DNA from: Holothuria scabra
Taxonomy: Eukaryota > Echinodermata > Holothuroidea > Aspidochirotida > Holothuriidae
Direction: 5' to 3'
Assembly: GCA_037179385.1 (NCBI GenBank)
Contig: CM074200.1
Coordinates: 34,103,884 to 34,167,883, forward strand
DNA length: 64,000 nucleotides
Part shown: positions 13,711-24,852 of the stretch, piece by piece
Numbering within the stretch: the first letter of the stretch is position 1
Layout: each line of letters opens with the position of its first letter
Translations under genes and position numbers: made by a program
The notes under the pieces: generated by a model
Seen by the model: only the letters and a program-made list of their open reading frames with translations
Told to the model about the DNA's origin: nothing
Database searches by the model: none

Positions 13711-15592
13711 CCCAGCTGCTTCAAACTTCTGCATATATAGGCCTAATCTAACGCTCAACAAAGTCTCAAATTATTACTAAACCTTCCAGCTGGGAAGGAC
13801 GAAGATATGAAATGAAAGAAGGAATTCAAAGGGCCTTATCCCTCCAAAACAGTTAAAATTAACCCAACTATATTCCAACTTCCATGTTGTGCATCCTTCG
13901 GCTAAACAGAAGACACAGCCTTGTACAGATAACAAGATGCAATAACAATACATCAGACCTTGGTCCCGGTCATACTGCAATCGAACCCCCCCCCCCCCCG
14001 AAAAAGAAATGAAAATATTGTTAGAAAGGGGTAATCCACATTCCCACCAAATCCAATTCTTCCGTCGTTACAAATATTGCATGAGCAATACTGACATTTC
14101 TAATGCTCAGAGGCCTGTAGTATCACTCACAAGTGTGTCAAACATCTTCAACAACCCCAAAGTTTTTTTTTCTATTCCATGCGAGATAGGTTCGAGATGT
14201 ATCGAAAAGGGTATGCTGAAACACGTTGATGTCCAGCAATAATACCCTGCTCCACGGCAGAAATGGCAGTATTCAATGCTATGTTCAGTATTTATTTGAA
14301 GAAACTCATGCCTTTAAGCCAAAGCTAGAATCGCAGCCAGTATTATCTTGCTCCAAATTCTGTTTCTGTGCTTTGCAAGGCAAACAAGCTGAGACATGTT
14401 TTACATAGAGAAGAACATGATAGGCTCAAAGAAACTTGCAGCAGTACAGTGGCAGCACTTGTATACTCCTAGCCCTCGTCATAACATACCGGGGCACATT
14501 TAGATAGCTGTCGCGCCCATGCATCTAAGTCTCATGTTCGATAATTTCGTACTAGCGCCTGGACATATTTCAAATTGAATATCTTTTTTCGCGGGTAATA
14601 AACTGCATAGCGATGACAGTACAATACAAACTGAACAAGGACATGAAACAAGTGAGTCAAAACGTGAAATTACAATGATTTATTCCCTTCATATAAAAAG
14701 GAAATACACCTGAACTTCAGCAGGCTTAATTGCATAGCAAAACCGGAATAAGTCTTTCTGAACACAATAGGCGTAAGTTGAGAGGACTTATTCATTGCAT
14801 GATAAGCCGTTCTATTCAGTGCAGACGTTCTTTTGTGCAAGTGGACAAAAGACCCTCAGTTGGCTGCTACTTAATTTTCGGGATACTTCGGAGCTTGCAC
14901 AGTTGCGTCATTTAGAATATTCATGACATCGGCGGCAACTCGGTTGGCCTGTGCTCACCGCAGCAGTGAGTTTTGAAATGACCCCTAATTAGGTCAAGCA
15001 CAAGTCACTGGCATGTTGTCATAATGCTTTCATCAATTGTAGTGCACCCTTTGACCCCTGAGTGTGGCCAGTCAATGTCCTTTAAGAGCATCAAATATTT
15101 TTATGCATTGTCACACCCCTTTGTCATGTAATTGACCCAACATTTGGTAGACATTGATGCACTTTGTTGTAGAATATGACACACCTGTGCCACACATATT
15201 AGGTTGCATTTATGCAACATTTGGCATTCCCTGAGTAGAAACTCAGAATCTTGTTGTGTCACATTTGACACTCCTGTGCCTGGGCATGAAAGGGTGGTTC
15301 TTACACTAGAAAAACGTGTAACGGTCTGTTTTACTCATCCCCTAATAGTATTTTCACACCTGTACTTACTGGCTGGCAAGATTTGTAGCATTGTAGGTAC
15401 CCAACCTGCAAATTTTCCCTAAACCTCTAGCATCCTCCATTTTGTCTTGCCTAGCATTAAGATGTGTTTTGCTAGAGGTAGCTAGAGGGTAAAGGGTGTC
15501 CTGTGTTGGTAGGGTAACCCTGGTTTTGTGGTCGCCAGTATGTCTACTGAAGCTGTTTTCTTCAATTGATCCACCAATTTGGGCATTATCTT

Positions 15593-17283
15593 TAGTGTTC
15601 GACCAGACATCATCTGTTAAGTAATCGGCATGTGGCTGATTATTCCATTATCGGTAAATAATCAGCATCGCTAAAATCCTGCCATTCAACCGATCATTAC
15701 CACCAATCATTTGCAAACTGGAAAAAGGGGCTAAAATATACTTGAATCTTGCTCTTTGTTTCGTTAAAATTCCTGTCAATACTCAACCCTTTAACTTTCC
15801 CCAAAGTGGGATGCAATGATAATAAAAAATAATAAAAAATAATAAAAAGATAATAAAAAATGTATAAATTTTACCCCTGCCATAGGAATGATCATTTGAT
15901 ATTTTCCCCTAAAACCTGTAGTATTACCTAGAATTAGATTTAGAATTGCATTCAAAGTGTATTCCTTGCAGTCTTGCAGAAAGTGCCACTTAAGTTGCTG
16001 TTCAAACTAGCTGCTCTGCACAAAAAAACACATTACAGACTATTGAGCTGCAGTGTTTTGCCGTTTTTTCAAATCTGCAAGCTAAGCATACATATCTGTG
16101 CACATTTTGTACATTTAGTCCCTAGAATCTTGTGAAGTTTAGTGGTTATTATCCTGCATAAATTAAGCCATTCCCAGCATTCCTTCCGTAATGTTATTTA
16201 CAGTAGGACTTATACAATGTTGTCATACGACGTCATTGCACACGAAAACAGTGATGCATGTGGTCTCATGCAGCAAACTTCTTGGCCTACGCATGCAGTA
16301 GACTTTACGTACTTGTCTGTTTTTACCACCAATCAAGGCATCATGTTTTGCTGGGTGACATCATATGCATACGATCCATTGCAAAATTTAAATTGGCCCC
16401 GGTATCATGATTGGTTCAATTGCGTTGATTCTAGGCAGCCAATCACAACACGCGCCTTCGCCTATGTGATTTAATGTGTGAAAATACTCAGTCTCCAGAC
16501 AAATTTTACCACTGAGTTTGTGTTACAACGATAGCACTTCATATGCTTTTTTAGCACGTTAGCTCAGCCAGGCGAGCTCTATGCTAAATTCACCAAGAAA
16601 CGCCATCACAAATCTTTGTGTATGTGGATATTTTGGGGATATCTGACTTACGTGCATTTCAGGTGCAGATTCTTTTTCAACAAGGCATAAGTTTTGGACA
16701 AGAACTGCTGCAATTATACGGGGATATTTATATTGAAAAGGAACTGTAAGATACATTATCCGGTACAATTGTTTTGCTGCCCAGAATTGCTAAGATTATC
16801 ATGATTGCTCTACATGAGGTTTTTTAAAGCAGGGTAGTAGCTGCAGTACATTAAGGCAACTGTAACTCAGTAGAGTAGAAGAATGCAAATGTTCCGACAT
16901 GATTTGGAGATGAAAAATAGACAGAGCATACATGATGTTGGCCTAAAAATTAAATTATCAAAGGGCATATGACATCGACTGCAAACAATTTTACTGTATG
17001 AAAGGTTGATTTGTATCTCCACTTTTGAAGTGAAAATATTACGCCAACAAAAGTGATATCCCGTTTGTGAAACCAAACGGAACCACTGTATTCCCATTAT
17101 TTTCCATCCTGAACTGGTTATGGTAATATGATATGCACGAAGCAAGGGGAGCAATACTATAGAGACAAAGGTGACTTCCCTCTTTCTAAGAATCGGTAAT
17201 TGGTTATCTGCATCGGGCCAACTGTTAAATTAAATAATCGGTAATTGGTCGTTACCAATTATAGCATAATCGGTCGAACACTA
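15593..17283 (-). mobile_element. 1.7 kb DNA transposon with TAGTGTTCGACC ends (hAT-like)
   Basis: It begins TAGTGTTCGACC and ends GGTCGAACACTA, a perfect 12-bp inverted repeat. AATCGGTAA-type motifs are repeated just inside both ends, as in hAT subterminal regions. The outer flanks are ATTATCTT (15585-15592) and ATTATATCTT (17284 on), which look like an 8-bp duplication with an extra AT on one side. No transposase frame is present. The strand is given by homology to the + oriented block in the 9482-14985 element. The part 15593-15790 resembles, inverted, about 12400-12590. An A-rich AATAAAA repeat lies at 15816-15860. Confidence 0.65.
16105..16575 (-). promoter_or_regulatory. Inverted copy of the CCAAT/CRE block
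   Basis: This is the reverse complement homologue of 10355-10820. ATTGG (16410-16414) and CCAAT (16439-16443) correspond to two of the CCAAT motifs. CGACGTCA at 16228-16235 corresponds to the CRE, with one base changed. Shared anchors include GTAACACAAACTCA and GGCTTAATTTATGC. Open frames here differ from those in the other copy, so the shared block is most likely non-coding. Its position in the middle of a transposon suggests an internal promoter or 5' region. Confidence 0.4.
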
Positions 17284-18461
17284 ATTATATCTTCTCAACT
17301 GACAATCTTGGAATCAGTTCTGTTACACCTTCAGAAATATTGGTTTTAGGTGTGTCTCCATATCATGTGTGCTCATGTGATGTCATGTCACCATTTTTTT
17401 CTTTTTAGGTACCCTTTTTTAGGAGGGGTGGGAGTGGAGTTATTTGTAATGCTAATTTATGTAAATGGTCAATTAGTGGTTAAGGCAAAGAACAGGAAAT
17501 GGTACCTGTGAATAGTTAAGGAACATCAGTTTCATCACCTTTAATCAAGAACAAGCTTGAGAAACTTCAAAATCTAGGATAAAGGACCTTCATGAAAATT
17601 AGAGCTTAAAGTAATAAAAAGAAAGTGCATGAATGTATCTTGTTTCTAGCAACTAGATAAGATTCACTGAAATTTTAACTGGATCAGTGCTATTTCCTTT
17701 AGGAGATATTTGTTCATTATTGTGATATCTTCATCACCTGCTAATCTTATCGCAGGGCAGCTAATAATCAATAAAGGTCATGTTTTATCAAGTCTGCTGT
17801 TCACTGGTATTATGGTTCAAGACGAGATGGTTCTGACATTTCCCGTCTCTTCTCGGTAAAATATTCCCTGTCAACCAGCCAGCAGAGACAAAGTGGATTT
17901 TCTCCCTTATGTTTAATTTTTCTAAAAGTCTTCTGAAGGTACTGAGTGACCTACTTGAATTAAATGGACTAGATTAAAAAAAAGTGTACTGTGTGTGAAA
18001 AGGTGCGGGTGTCCGATCTCTCATTTGATGTGTTATGGCCAACTTCAAGCAGGCCAATAGAATTGCATCTGTCAGGAAGTGTCAGTAGAAGGTGTTGGAC
18101 ATGTGTGAAAAGTCAAACTTATTCCTTGATTTGTTTTCTATTGTGCTTGCGTTTTTATTTAATAAATCTGCATTTCAGCCAGTGAAAACCACAAACCTCA
18201 AGGGATTGTACTTCTGTTTATTTGGTTACATTTCATCAGGTATTTAAATTCATACTTAGTAATAATTACTTCAGTTTTTATTGGGCCAGTAGGGTCAGGT
18301 GACCATGTATTATGCTGGGATAAACTTGCAGTAATGGATAAACACACCCATCCAGGTCTGCAAGATTATGTGATGTTTTCATGTGGTTATTTATAAATAA
18401 AATTTCCCGTCACTTAGTGTTCTACATCAAATTGCATTGTGCACCCAGGACCCTTGCATAT

Positions 18462-18726
18462 GTACAGGATAATGAGCACTCTGGGGTAAGTGCTCATCAC
18501 AGTGGTGTAGCCACGGGGGTGGTCTAACCCCCCCCCATGATCCAACTTGGAATGCAAAAAACCCCTAAAATAGCGGGTTTTCCTCTCTGTCTGTAGACTT
18601 TTTCCTCATGTCATGCCCCAAAACTCCGCCCAAGCCACCAAAACCCTCCCTGTGACACAATCCTGGCTACATGCCTGGCTCATCACTGAAAGCACTAACC
18701 GCCGATGGCATTGCATTATCCTGTAC
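18462..18726. repeat. Palindromic element with 13-bp perfect ends, split by a hAT MITE
   Basis: GTACAGGATAATG (18462-18474) and CATTATCCTGTAC (18714-18726) are perfect inverted repeats, extending outward as TGCATA with one mismatch. Removing the nested 178 bp MITE and one copy of its duplication leaves a compact palindromic element of about 80 bp. The order of insertion is therefore readable: palindrome first, hAT second. Confidence 0.65.
18500..18677. mobile_element. hAT-type MITE with perfect 8-bp target duplication
   Basis: The termini CAGTGGTGTAGCCACGG and CCTGGCTACATGCCTG are imperfect inverted repeats starting CAG and ending CTG. GCTCATCA is directly repeated at 18492-18499 and 18678-18685. 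A perfect 8-bp duplication with CAG..CTG ends is diagnostic of hAT. The 178 bp body, which contains a C run, has no coding capacity. Confidence 0.85.
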
Positions 18727-19039
18727 TTATGCATGGTTTGTCATTGTCTGATCTTTAAAAATAGGGTTTAAGGTCAAATCAAGTTTAATTATCTTAGGGG
18801 TACTTATTCTTAGCATTTTGATGAAATTTTCATTGAAATGAGATTTAAGGTTCTCCAGATATTAGCAGGTAGAGTTGTTGCATTTTCATCTGAAAGTGAA
18901 CTTGATGCAAGCACTTTTTACACCATATTCTTTCATTAGCAAACAGTCAGAATTTCTTTACACTTTACAACTAATTTTCTCAACAATTAACCCATGCCAT
19001 CAGAGTGTGATTGCATAAGGGGCATGAAAATTTTACAAA

Positions 19040-19275
19040 CTTTGCACTCCTCAAGGGAGTTAGCTGGATGGAGTTTTACGGCCCAGTTTCCAACCTATTA
19101 GTTCAAGTCGAGCTGACCACAGCCTTTTTTCCAGTTGTGGCTCACTGGCTTGTTTTCCCCCTATTCCATTGCTTATGCCTAGCATCACGCAAAATGGCAG
19201 TAGGTTCCATTTCTAAAGTCTTTGATATCACTCCCCAAGGGAAGTCCTATCCCACTTAACATCAAGGTCAACACA
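19040..19275 (-). repeat. Dispersed SINE-like repeat, family D copy 2
   Basis: The reverse complement carries the family D core (GAACCTACTGCCAT, GCATAAGCAATGGAATAGGG, then AGCCAGTGAGCCACAACTGG). It is the only copy of the four found in the opposite orientation to the gene. Confidence 0.7.
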
Positions 19276-19746
19276 ACAGACTGAAACAATGCAAAAAGAA
19301 CGAGTCTTACTTTTCAATGTGAGGAAGTGGTATGACTGCTGATGCCCTAAAGTGCACTTTGGAACACAGATCATGTGACATAATTTGCTGATATCTTAAG
19401 ATATACATGTCTTATTTGAACTGAAGTTTCATCAAATTGTGTAGATTTTGTTTCTTTTTCACTTATGAAATTTATATAAGTGCTTTAATAAACTTCCCTC
19501 ACTATTGAAGGTGTGCATACAGTCACCATGTCATAATGGCATAGGCTTGCTGACTATTTTTAATTTTTTTGAATTTGTACTTTTCATGGCATTAAATATG
19601 CAGCAATTCATTTCATTAAATGTGCTGAGACCATCCAAAACTTTGGGCACCTTTGTAAAAAGTATGTTTTGGAGATAGCAATATTCTTATTCCATCTAAA
19701 TATTTAATTTTTATTTCACTAATGTCAATATTTGTCTGTCTTCCAG

Positions 19747-19968
19747 CTGTTATCAAATGGGTCCTTAGATACAGATGATGGAGCTAAAAAGATAATTCAA
19801 CTGCAAGAGTTACTGGATAAACAGACCCATGAGTTGAATCAAGCTCTGCTGCAAACCAAGTCTGCTACATCTCGAGTCGGGGAACTAGAAGAAAGTCTGG
19901 CTATAGCACAAAAGGATGCCCTTAAAGCTCATGAAGCATCAGAGAAACATCTGAGGGACTTTAAAGAG
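19747..19968 (+). CDS. PPFIA: Liprin-alpha exon 3
   Basis: The exon is 222 nt and 74 codons, phase 0 on both sides (CTTCCAG|CTG acceptor, GAG|GTATGA donor). It opens LLSNGSLDTDDGAKKIIQLQ and continues ELLDKQTHELNQ, then SRVGELEESLAIAQKDALKA. The LSNGS.D motif, the QELL.KQ block and SRVGE.E all have direct counterparts in vertebrate liprin-alpha. It forms heptad coiled coil. An AUG at 19732 lies in the intron upstream of the acceptor, so it is not a start. Confidence 0.96.
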
Positions 19969-22900
19969 GTATGAGGAGATAAGGAAAGATTTCCATTCAT
20001 GCCAGGTGCTCTAACATGCTTTGCGCATTCCTTTTCTGTGCATGCACACTAGTACACTCTTTACAAAGAGATGAACAGTGTCCCTTATTCAGGGACGGCC
20101 TCTTAATCATCTTTGATGATAAATTTACATGTAAAACTGTCCTACATCTTACGAAAAGCCTGGGGATTGTGGGTTTGACATTACCCAAATTTTTTGAAGA
20201 AATTTTAACTTGCAAGTGACAAAAGAAGGCCCTCAATTGTTTGATGCTTTTGAACATTTAAAAACTCGACAATTTCTCTTAAAGGAAGGGCCGCTTCTGT
20301 TTCCAAGGGTTTGCATTGATCTCAGATCTTTTTCTGTAGATTTTATAACCAAAATGTTTTCAACTAATAGTGACCTGCAGATACTAAATAAGGAGAAACT
20401 GTTTCCATTTGAAATTGTGCTCTGAGTGTTGTTGATTTACCATGAGGAGTGTGCCTGGGTCTACAGTCTTAGTGATGATCTAGCAAGTGTGAGGAGGTCT
20501 GGGTGTGGTTTTGGGTTGGCATACATCAGATCCCCCTAAATCATTTATAAGGAAACAATGCTCATTAAATGTGAAATTTATAGCTAAAAGTGTGCATTTC
20601 CCAATCAAGGAATTCAGTGTAACCTTTTTATTCCATTGTGGTAAGAACCAGAGCTCTTCACATTTCTTCTGCATGTGCACACTTCAAGTGAAGCGGTAAA
20701 ACCATTTAACTCTGTGAAGTCTCCTTGATCAAGGCCAGTTTTCTCTTCAAAGTTGTCTCTGTTTTAAGTATGTGGGGCCACTTGTTTTTTCTAGTGTGCT
20801 TGATATAAGTTCCTTACATACCCAGCTTTAATAATCCTGACAAGAGTGAAGAAAATTCCATAGTACCTAAAAGAAGGCAGTCTTCAATGTCAATTGAGCT
20901 CATTCTCTTTGGAGAATTCTTGTATTTAAAGGAAGGAGTTACCTGTGATTTCTAGCACTGGCAAAATAGGTCGGTTTCTCATCAAGGGAATTGTGGGAGC
21001 AGTTCATGACTTTTAGGTGAGGCAAGCAGATACAGTTGATCTGTAAAAGACAATAATGTGTCATAATACTGTAGTCATGTTTTGTTTGATCATTGGGTTT
21101 GAAATGTGAAAACTGCAAAATGGTATTTTTCAGTTGGAGGGGGGGGAGGGGCTATATCAGTGTTCTCAATGTAAGATTTTCTCCAGCTTAGACACACATG
21201 TAGGAACATCGAACTGAATAGCAAACCTTGTACTTATCACCAAACATTGAAATTATACAAAAACATGGAACATTGAACCTTGCCAACATGGAACCAAAGA
21301 AACATTGGTTAGACCATTGGAGGGGGACATACTTGCATACACCATATATGCCTCACTTCCCACAAGTTTCACAGTGAGCTAGGACCCCTCCATGCCCATA
21401 CTTCCCTGAAACCTCCCTGCTCTATATTAAGGACTCCCTCTCCCAAATGTCTTGACTTGTAGGAATGCCTATGGCAGTGAAAGAGAATTTTCAAGCACAT
21501 TGCTGTTGCTGCCAAATGTTGTAAGATTTAGGGTCAGCTTAGGTTTTAATTTCTACGTTTATTATACGAGGGCAAAACTTCACCTGTAGCCATCGTGTCA
21601 AGTCAAGGAAAAGACATGATGTATTTGTATTTGTTACTTGTGTGAGTTTGTATCACATTGTCACGGAACTGACATCCAAATCATGCATTAAGTTATGTTA
21701 CTCTCATGTAAGTTTAATACTTTTCCAGTGTCGTGAGTAATCAATTGTTCTTTACGTGATTTACATGTCAATAAATGCATAATATTCTTATTAAAAATGA
21801 GTTCTTCCAGTAAAATCCCTTAAGAAAGATTCTTTAGGTTAAGCAGCCTTGAAGGTGGAAAACAAGTGTTTTAATGTCTAACAATTTTTACTTAAACAGT
21901 ATGCCTGGGTATTTTAATTGATTCATCACTTGCAGTTTTTTTATTATAATGGATTTTCAGGTGAAGGTTAAGTCTGTTTTCCTCAGTAGTTAAAGGAGAG
22001 AAAGAGATGATGAAAAAGGGTAACCTTGTTTCATAAACATGATTGTCAAAACCAGAAGATTGAAGAGAGATTCCTTTTTATAATTTGCTTACGTCAAGGG
22101 AACAGAAAGGAGTTTCAGGTTTTCTGGATGGTTGTTTCAAATGTATAAAAAATTTTTTAAAGAGGCTCTTGAGTTGGTTCATGAAATTCAACAAATTTTT
22201 CAAAACCTCTCAAGTTTTCTTCAGGTACCAGTGAAAAATGGTCAAACTAAGACAATTGCCATATCCTACTGTACATTCAGGTAACTGTTTTATGAGTGAG
22301 TACTCCACTATGCAATTCAGTTTTCAAAAATTCATGACCAGACACTTTTTCAAATTATGCTCCAAACTGTTTCAAGTCAGGACACACACCATCAAATTCA
22401 AAATTTTCACCTTTTTCCTTAACTTTTGGATATGAAACTTGTCTCATTATGCTAAATGTAAGCATTGTCATGTGGTAGTGACCCTTTAAAACTCTTATTA
22501 AGTTATCAATATCATCTCAATATAGCCCCTTTAACTGTTAGAAGTGTTCAGAAAACCAAACATACAGTTGCATAAAGAAAAAGAACCATGCATGCATTAC
22601 CAGGCTGGTTTTAGGTGACAAAGGAAGGTGGGAGGGAAGTTTGAGTATGACCCAGGAAGATTGTGTTAGGATGTGACAAGGGTGAGATGGTGTTAATTGG
22701 TGTATGGGTGCATGAATTTAAACTGAATTTGTTAGATGTAATTAAACACACTAACAGGAATATGTTACATAATGTCAGATAGATAGAAAGGTTAAATTCA
22801 AGAAGTGTTTCAAGTAAAGCTCAATTTCAAGTCTGGATTCAAATACGGTGAGAATAGGTTCTAGTCCTCTCCTTTGGTTGGCCCTTGCAACAGGTGAGGA

Positions 22901-23138
22901 ATACCATGGGCATATTCTACAAACCCCAATTTACCGACAGGGGAATAGCACCACAAAGTCACTGGACAAAAATACACTGACACCTTTCACAAGAATACCA
23001 CAGAGGTACTGTAGTTGTGGCAAAGGGTAACATTATTATCACCATGTTTGCAGTTTATAGGTCACTATAAACCTAAATTGATGGGAATTCATGATTCTTT
23101 TTAAAAATAACGTTTACTTCATTTTCTAATGATTTCAG
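19969..23138 (+). other. Intron 3
   Basis: The intron is 3.2 kb and phase 0, with donor GTATGA and acceptor AATGATTTCAG. A second copy of the GGAACATTGAACC repeat lies at 21140-21310, next to a G-rich tract. I see no other supported feature in the rest. Confidence 0.85.
21140..21310. repeat. Repeat with GGAACATTGAACC motifs, copy 2
   Basis: It shares ordered motifs with 13490-13710 (GGGGCTAT.TCA.TGTTC, GGAACAT.GAACCTTG, TTAGACC). Similarity is interrupted by indels, so the copy is old. Confidence 0.45.
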
Positions 23139-23285
23139 TCAATAGCACAGAAGAATGATATGGAAGAGAGGATAGCCACCTTAGAGAAACGTTACCTGAA
23201 TGCACAGAGAGAAGCCGCTTCATTGCATGAATTAAATGATAAATTGGAGGCTGGCCTGGCCAGCAAGGATTCCTCAGTGAAACAG
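23139..23285 (+). CDS. PPFIA: Liprin-alpha exon 4
   Basis: The exon is 147 nt and 49 codons, phase 0 (GATTTCAG|TCA acceptor, CAG|GTTAGA donor). It reads [20 protein letters not shown], then [20 protein letters not shown] and ASKDSSVKQ. The DMEERI.TLEKRYL.AQRE block is among the most invariant of liprin-alpha, and HELNDKLE matches the vertebrate HDMNDKLE. It is continuous coiled coil with the neighbouring exons. Confidence 0.97.
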
Positions 23286-24717
23286 GTTAGACCTTTAGAT
23301 TTATTAATGTCATAAACTTACAGTTCATCTATCCTACATCGATTATGCATTATTTTTTCACTTTCAGCATTGATAGCAAAGTTAATTTTTACATTTCACC
23401 CCAATATCCTGTATGGGAATTACACCCTTGCGAGTATAATGTTACTTACAAACTTCGCAGGTAGAGTCATCTGTGTACAATATTAATGTCAATGTTATTT
23501 TCACTGGATTTTAGATTTCATCAAGTTGATGTATGGATACTATAGTTTCAACATTTCCTTTTTATCTCATTTATTAATCTAGTTCTCTCTATAACTAGTT
23601 TTTCTAGGCGGGTATTGGAATATGTAAAAGATAGGTATCAGAGCTCCTAGTCTTAAACAAGAGATATTTGTGTAGTAGACCTATGAATATAGGAGATAGA
23701 GTACGAAGTGATGTCTGAATTTAAACAGCTCATTTGAAAACTATGTTTGTTAGTTGTTTTATAGTATATTCATGAAAATAATGCCTGGATCTTCTTTAAA
23801 GACTGCATATTTGTAGCATAGTGGAGCCCACCCTAAGAAATTTTTCATTTATCTTGAAAAAAGTAAAAATAGAGAATAGGAATCTGATACATCTTCAAAT
23901 CTTTGGCAAACTTTTGCTTGTTTGGGAGCCATCAAATCCTATTGCAGGGTTTTCCAAATTAGAAATAGACCCCTGTGTTAGCAATTTTAAGATGTGTGCA
24001 ATCAAGGCATGGCTTAAAGACATGGCCTCATTCCTTGTCACTGTAATAACATGATGATCATTTCATTACATCCATCAATGTCTATTTTGTCCAAGTCTTT
24101 TCACATTATGTGTGAAATGAAGTAAAATTAATGTGGTTTCTTTTTGGTTGCACACCAACTAAAACCTGTTTTCTCAGAAGTACAACTTCAATTACAGCTC
24201 CCTTACCATTGTAACCATTTTAGTCTTTCTCTTTGCCATTATCATTCAGTTTGTCCAATCCAAACAGGTTTCCAAAGTGTTGAGACTGTGTGAACTTTTC
24301 ATTCCTTTCCCTTGTTTAGTTCTAAAGATACTAGCAGTGGATATTGAAAGAGTTTCTATAAAATGTGTTAAGTTGCATAAAATTATTAGTAAATTGTAAG
24401 GAAAAAAAAAAATTGGCCACCAGTGTGAATCCATGACATCACACCTGCTTGCTTCAAGTTCATTCCTTGTGTAAAATGTGTCAATTTCACTGGCTAATAT
24501 CTTGAGAATCAAACAGGGGAAAGGAATAAAAATTTTAACTGAAAGCTTAGAATGTGTTCCACTTTATCATTTTAAACATAAATTTGGTGAGGGTCTTTCA
24601 TTTTAAGAGTAACTGTCAACATACTGTCATACACGAGCACCCCCTACCCATGTCCTCTGGAGTTTAATTTCTCTGTGCATGGTCGATTCAGCCTCTAAAT
24701 GGGACTTTTGATTACAG
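23286..24717 (+). other. Intron 4
   Basis: The intron is 1.4 kb and phase 0, with donor GTTAGA and acceptor TTTGATTACAG. It is AT-rich with an A run at 24401-24410. No repeat or gene is recognised. Confidence 0.85.
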
Positions 24718-24852
24718 CTTGATGAAAAGCTGAAAACAATGCAGGAGAAACTGGAATATTCTGAACAGAAGCTGACTCAGTCGTTGAGGAAAGCCGAAGC
24801 ACTTCCCACTGTGGAAGCTGAGCTAGCTGAAAGGATGGCGGCTTTATCACAG
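24718..24852 (+). CDS. PPFIA: Liprin-alpha exon 5
   Basis: The exon is 135 nt and 45 codons, phase 0 (GATTACAG|CTT acceptor, CAG|GTAGGA donor). It reads LDEKLKTMQEKLEYSEQKLT, then QSLRKAEALPTVEAELAERM and AALSQ. RKAE.LP.VEAELA.R.AAL is a liprin-alpha signature. The Pro in this stretch probably interrupts the helix. It precedes the largest intron. Confidence 0.97.

Larger units (their letters stand above)
9482..14985. mobile_element. 5.5 kb TAA-flanked DNA transposon (PIF/Harbinger-like), non-coding
   Basis: The left end GGGGTCTTTTCAAAACTC and right end GAGTTTTGAAATGACCCC are inverted repeats with one mismatch over 18 bp. The match continues inward (TGCTGCGG.GAGCACAG) after a short indel. The trinucleotide TAA abuts both ends (9479-9481 and 14986-14988). 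A TWA duplication is the hallmark of the PIF/Harbinger superfamily, and the length is in the autonomous range. However, no long open frame is present (the largest is about 120 codons), so it is either decayed or non-autonomous. It has a C run at 13985-14000 and appears composite: 10355-10820 and about 12400-12590 resemble the separate element at 15593-17283. The superfamily assignment is inferred from ends and TSD only. Confidence 0.75.
8987..19746 (+). other. Intron 2, transposon-rich
   Basis: The intron is 10.8 kb and phase 0, with donor GTTAGT and acceptor TCTGTCTTCCAG. Most of 9482-17283 is mobile DNA: a 5.5 kb TAA-flanked element, then a 1.7 kb element, separated by about 600 bp (15000-15590) with no recognised feature. 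Base composition inside the first element is visibly richer in G+C than the surrounding intron. Further on there are a nested hAT MITE/palindrome (18462-18726) and a reversed dispersed repeat (19040-19275). The interval 17290-18450 shows nothing I can support. Confidence 0.85.

Noticed and set aside
16142..16474. 110-codon + strand frame
   Set aside because: It lies on the opposite strand to the frame in the homologous block at 10383-10745, and neither is conserved in the other copy.
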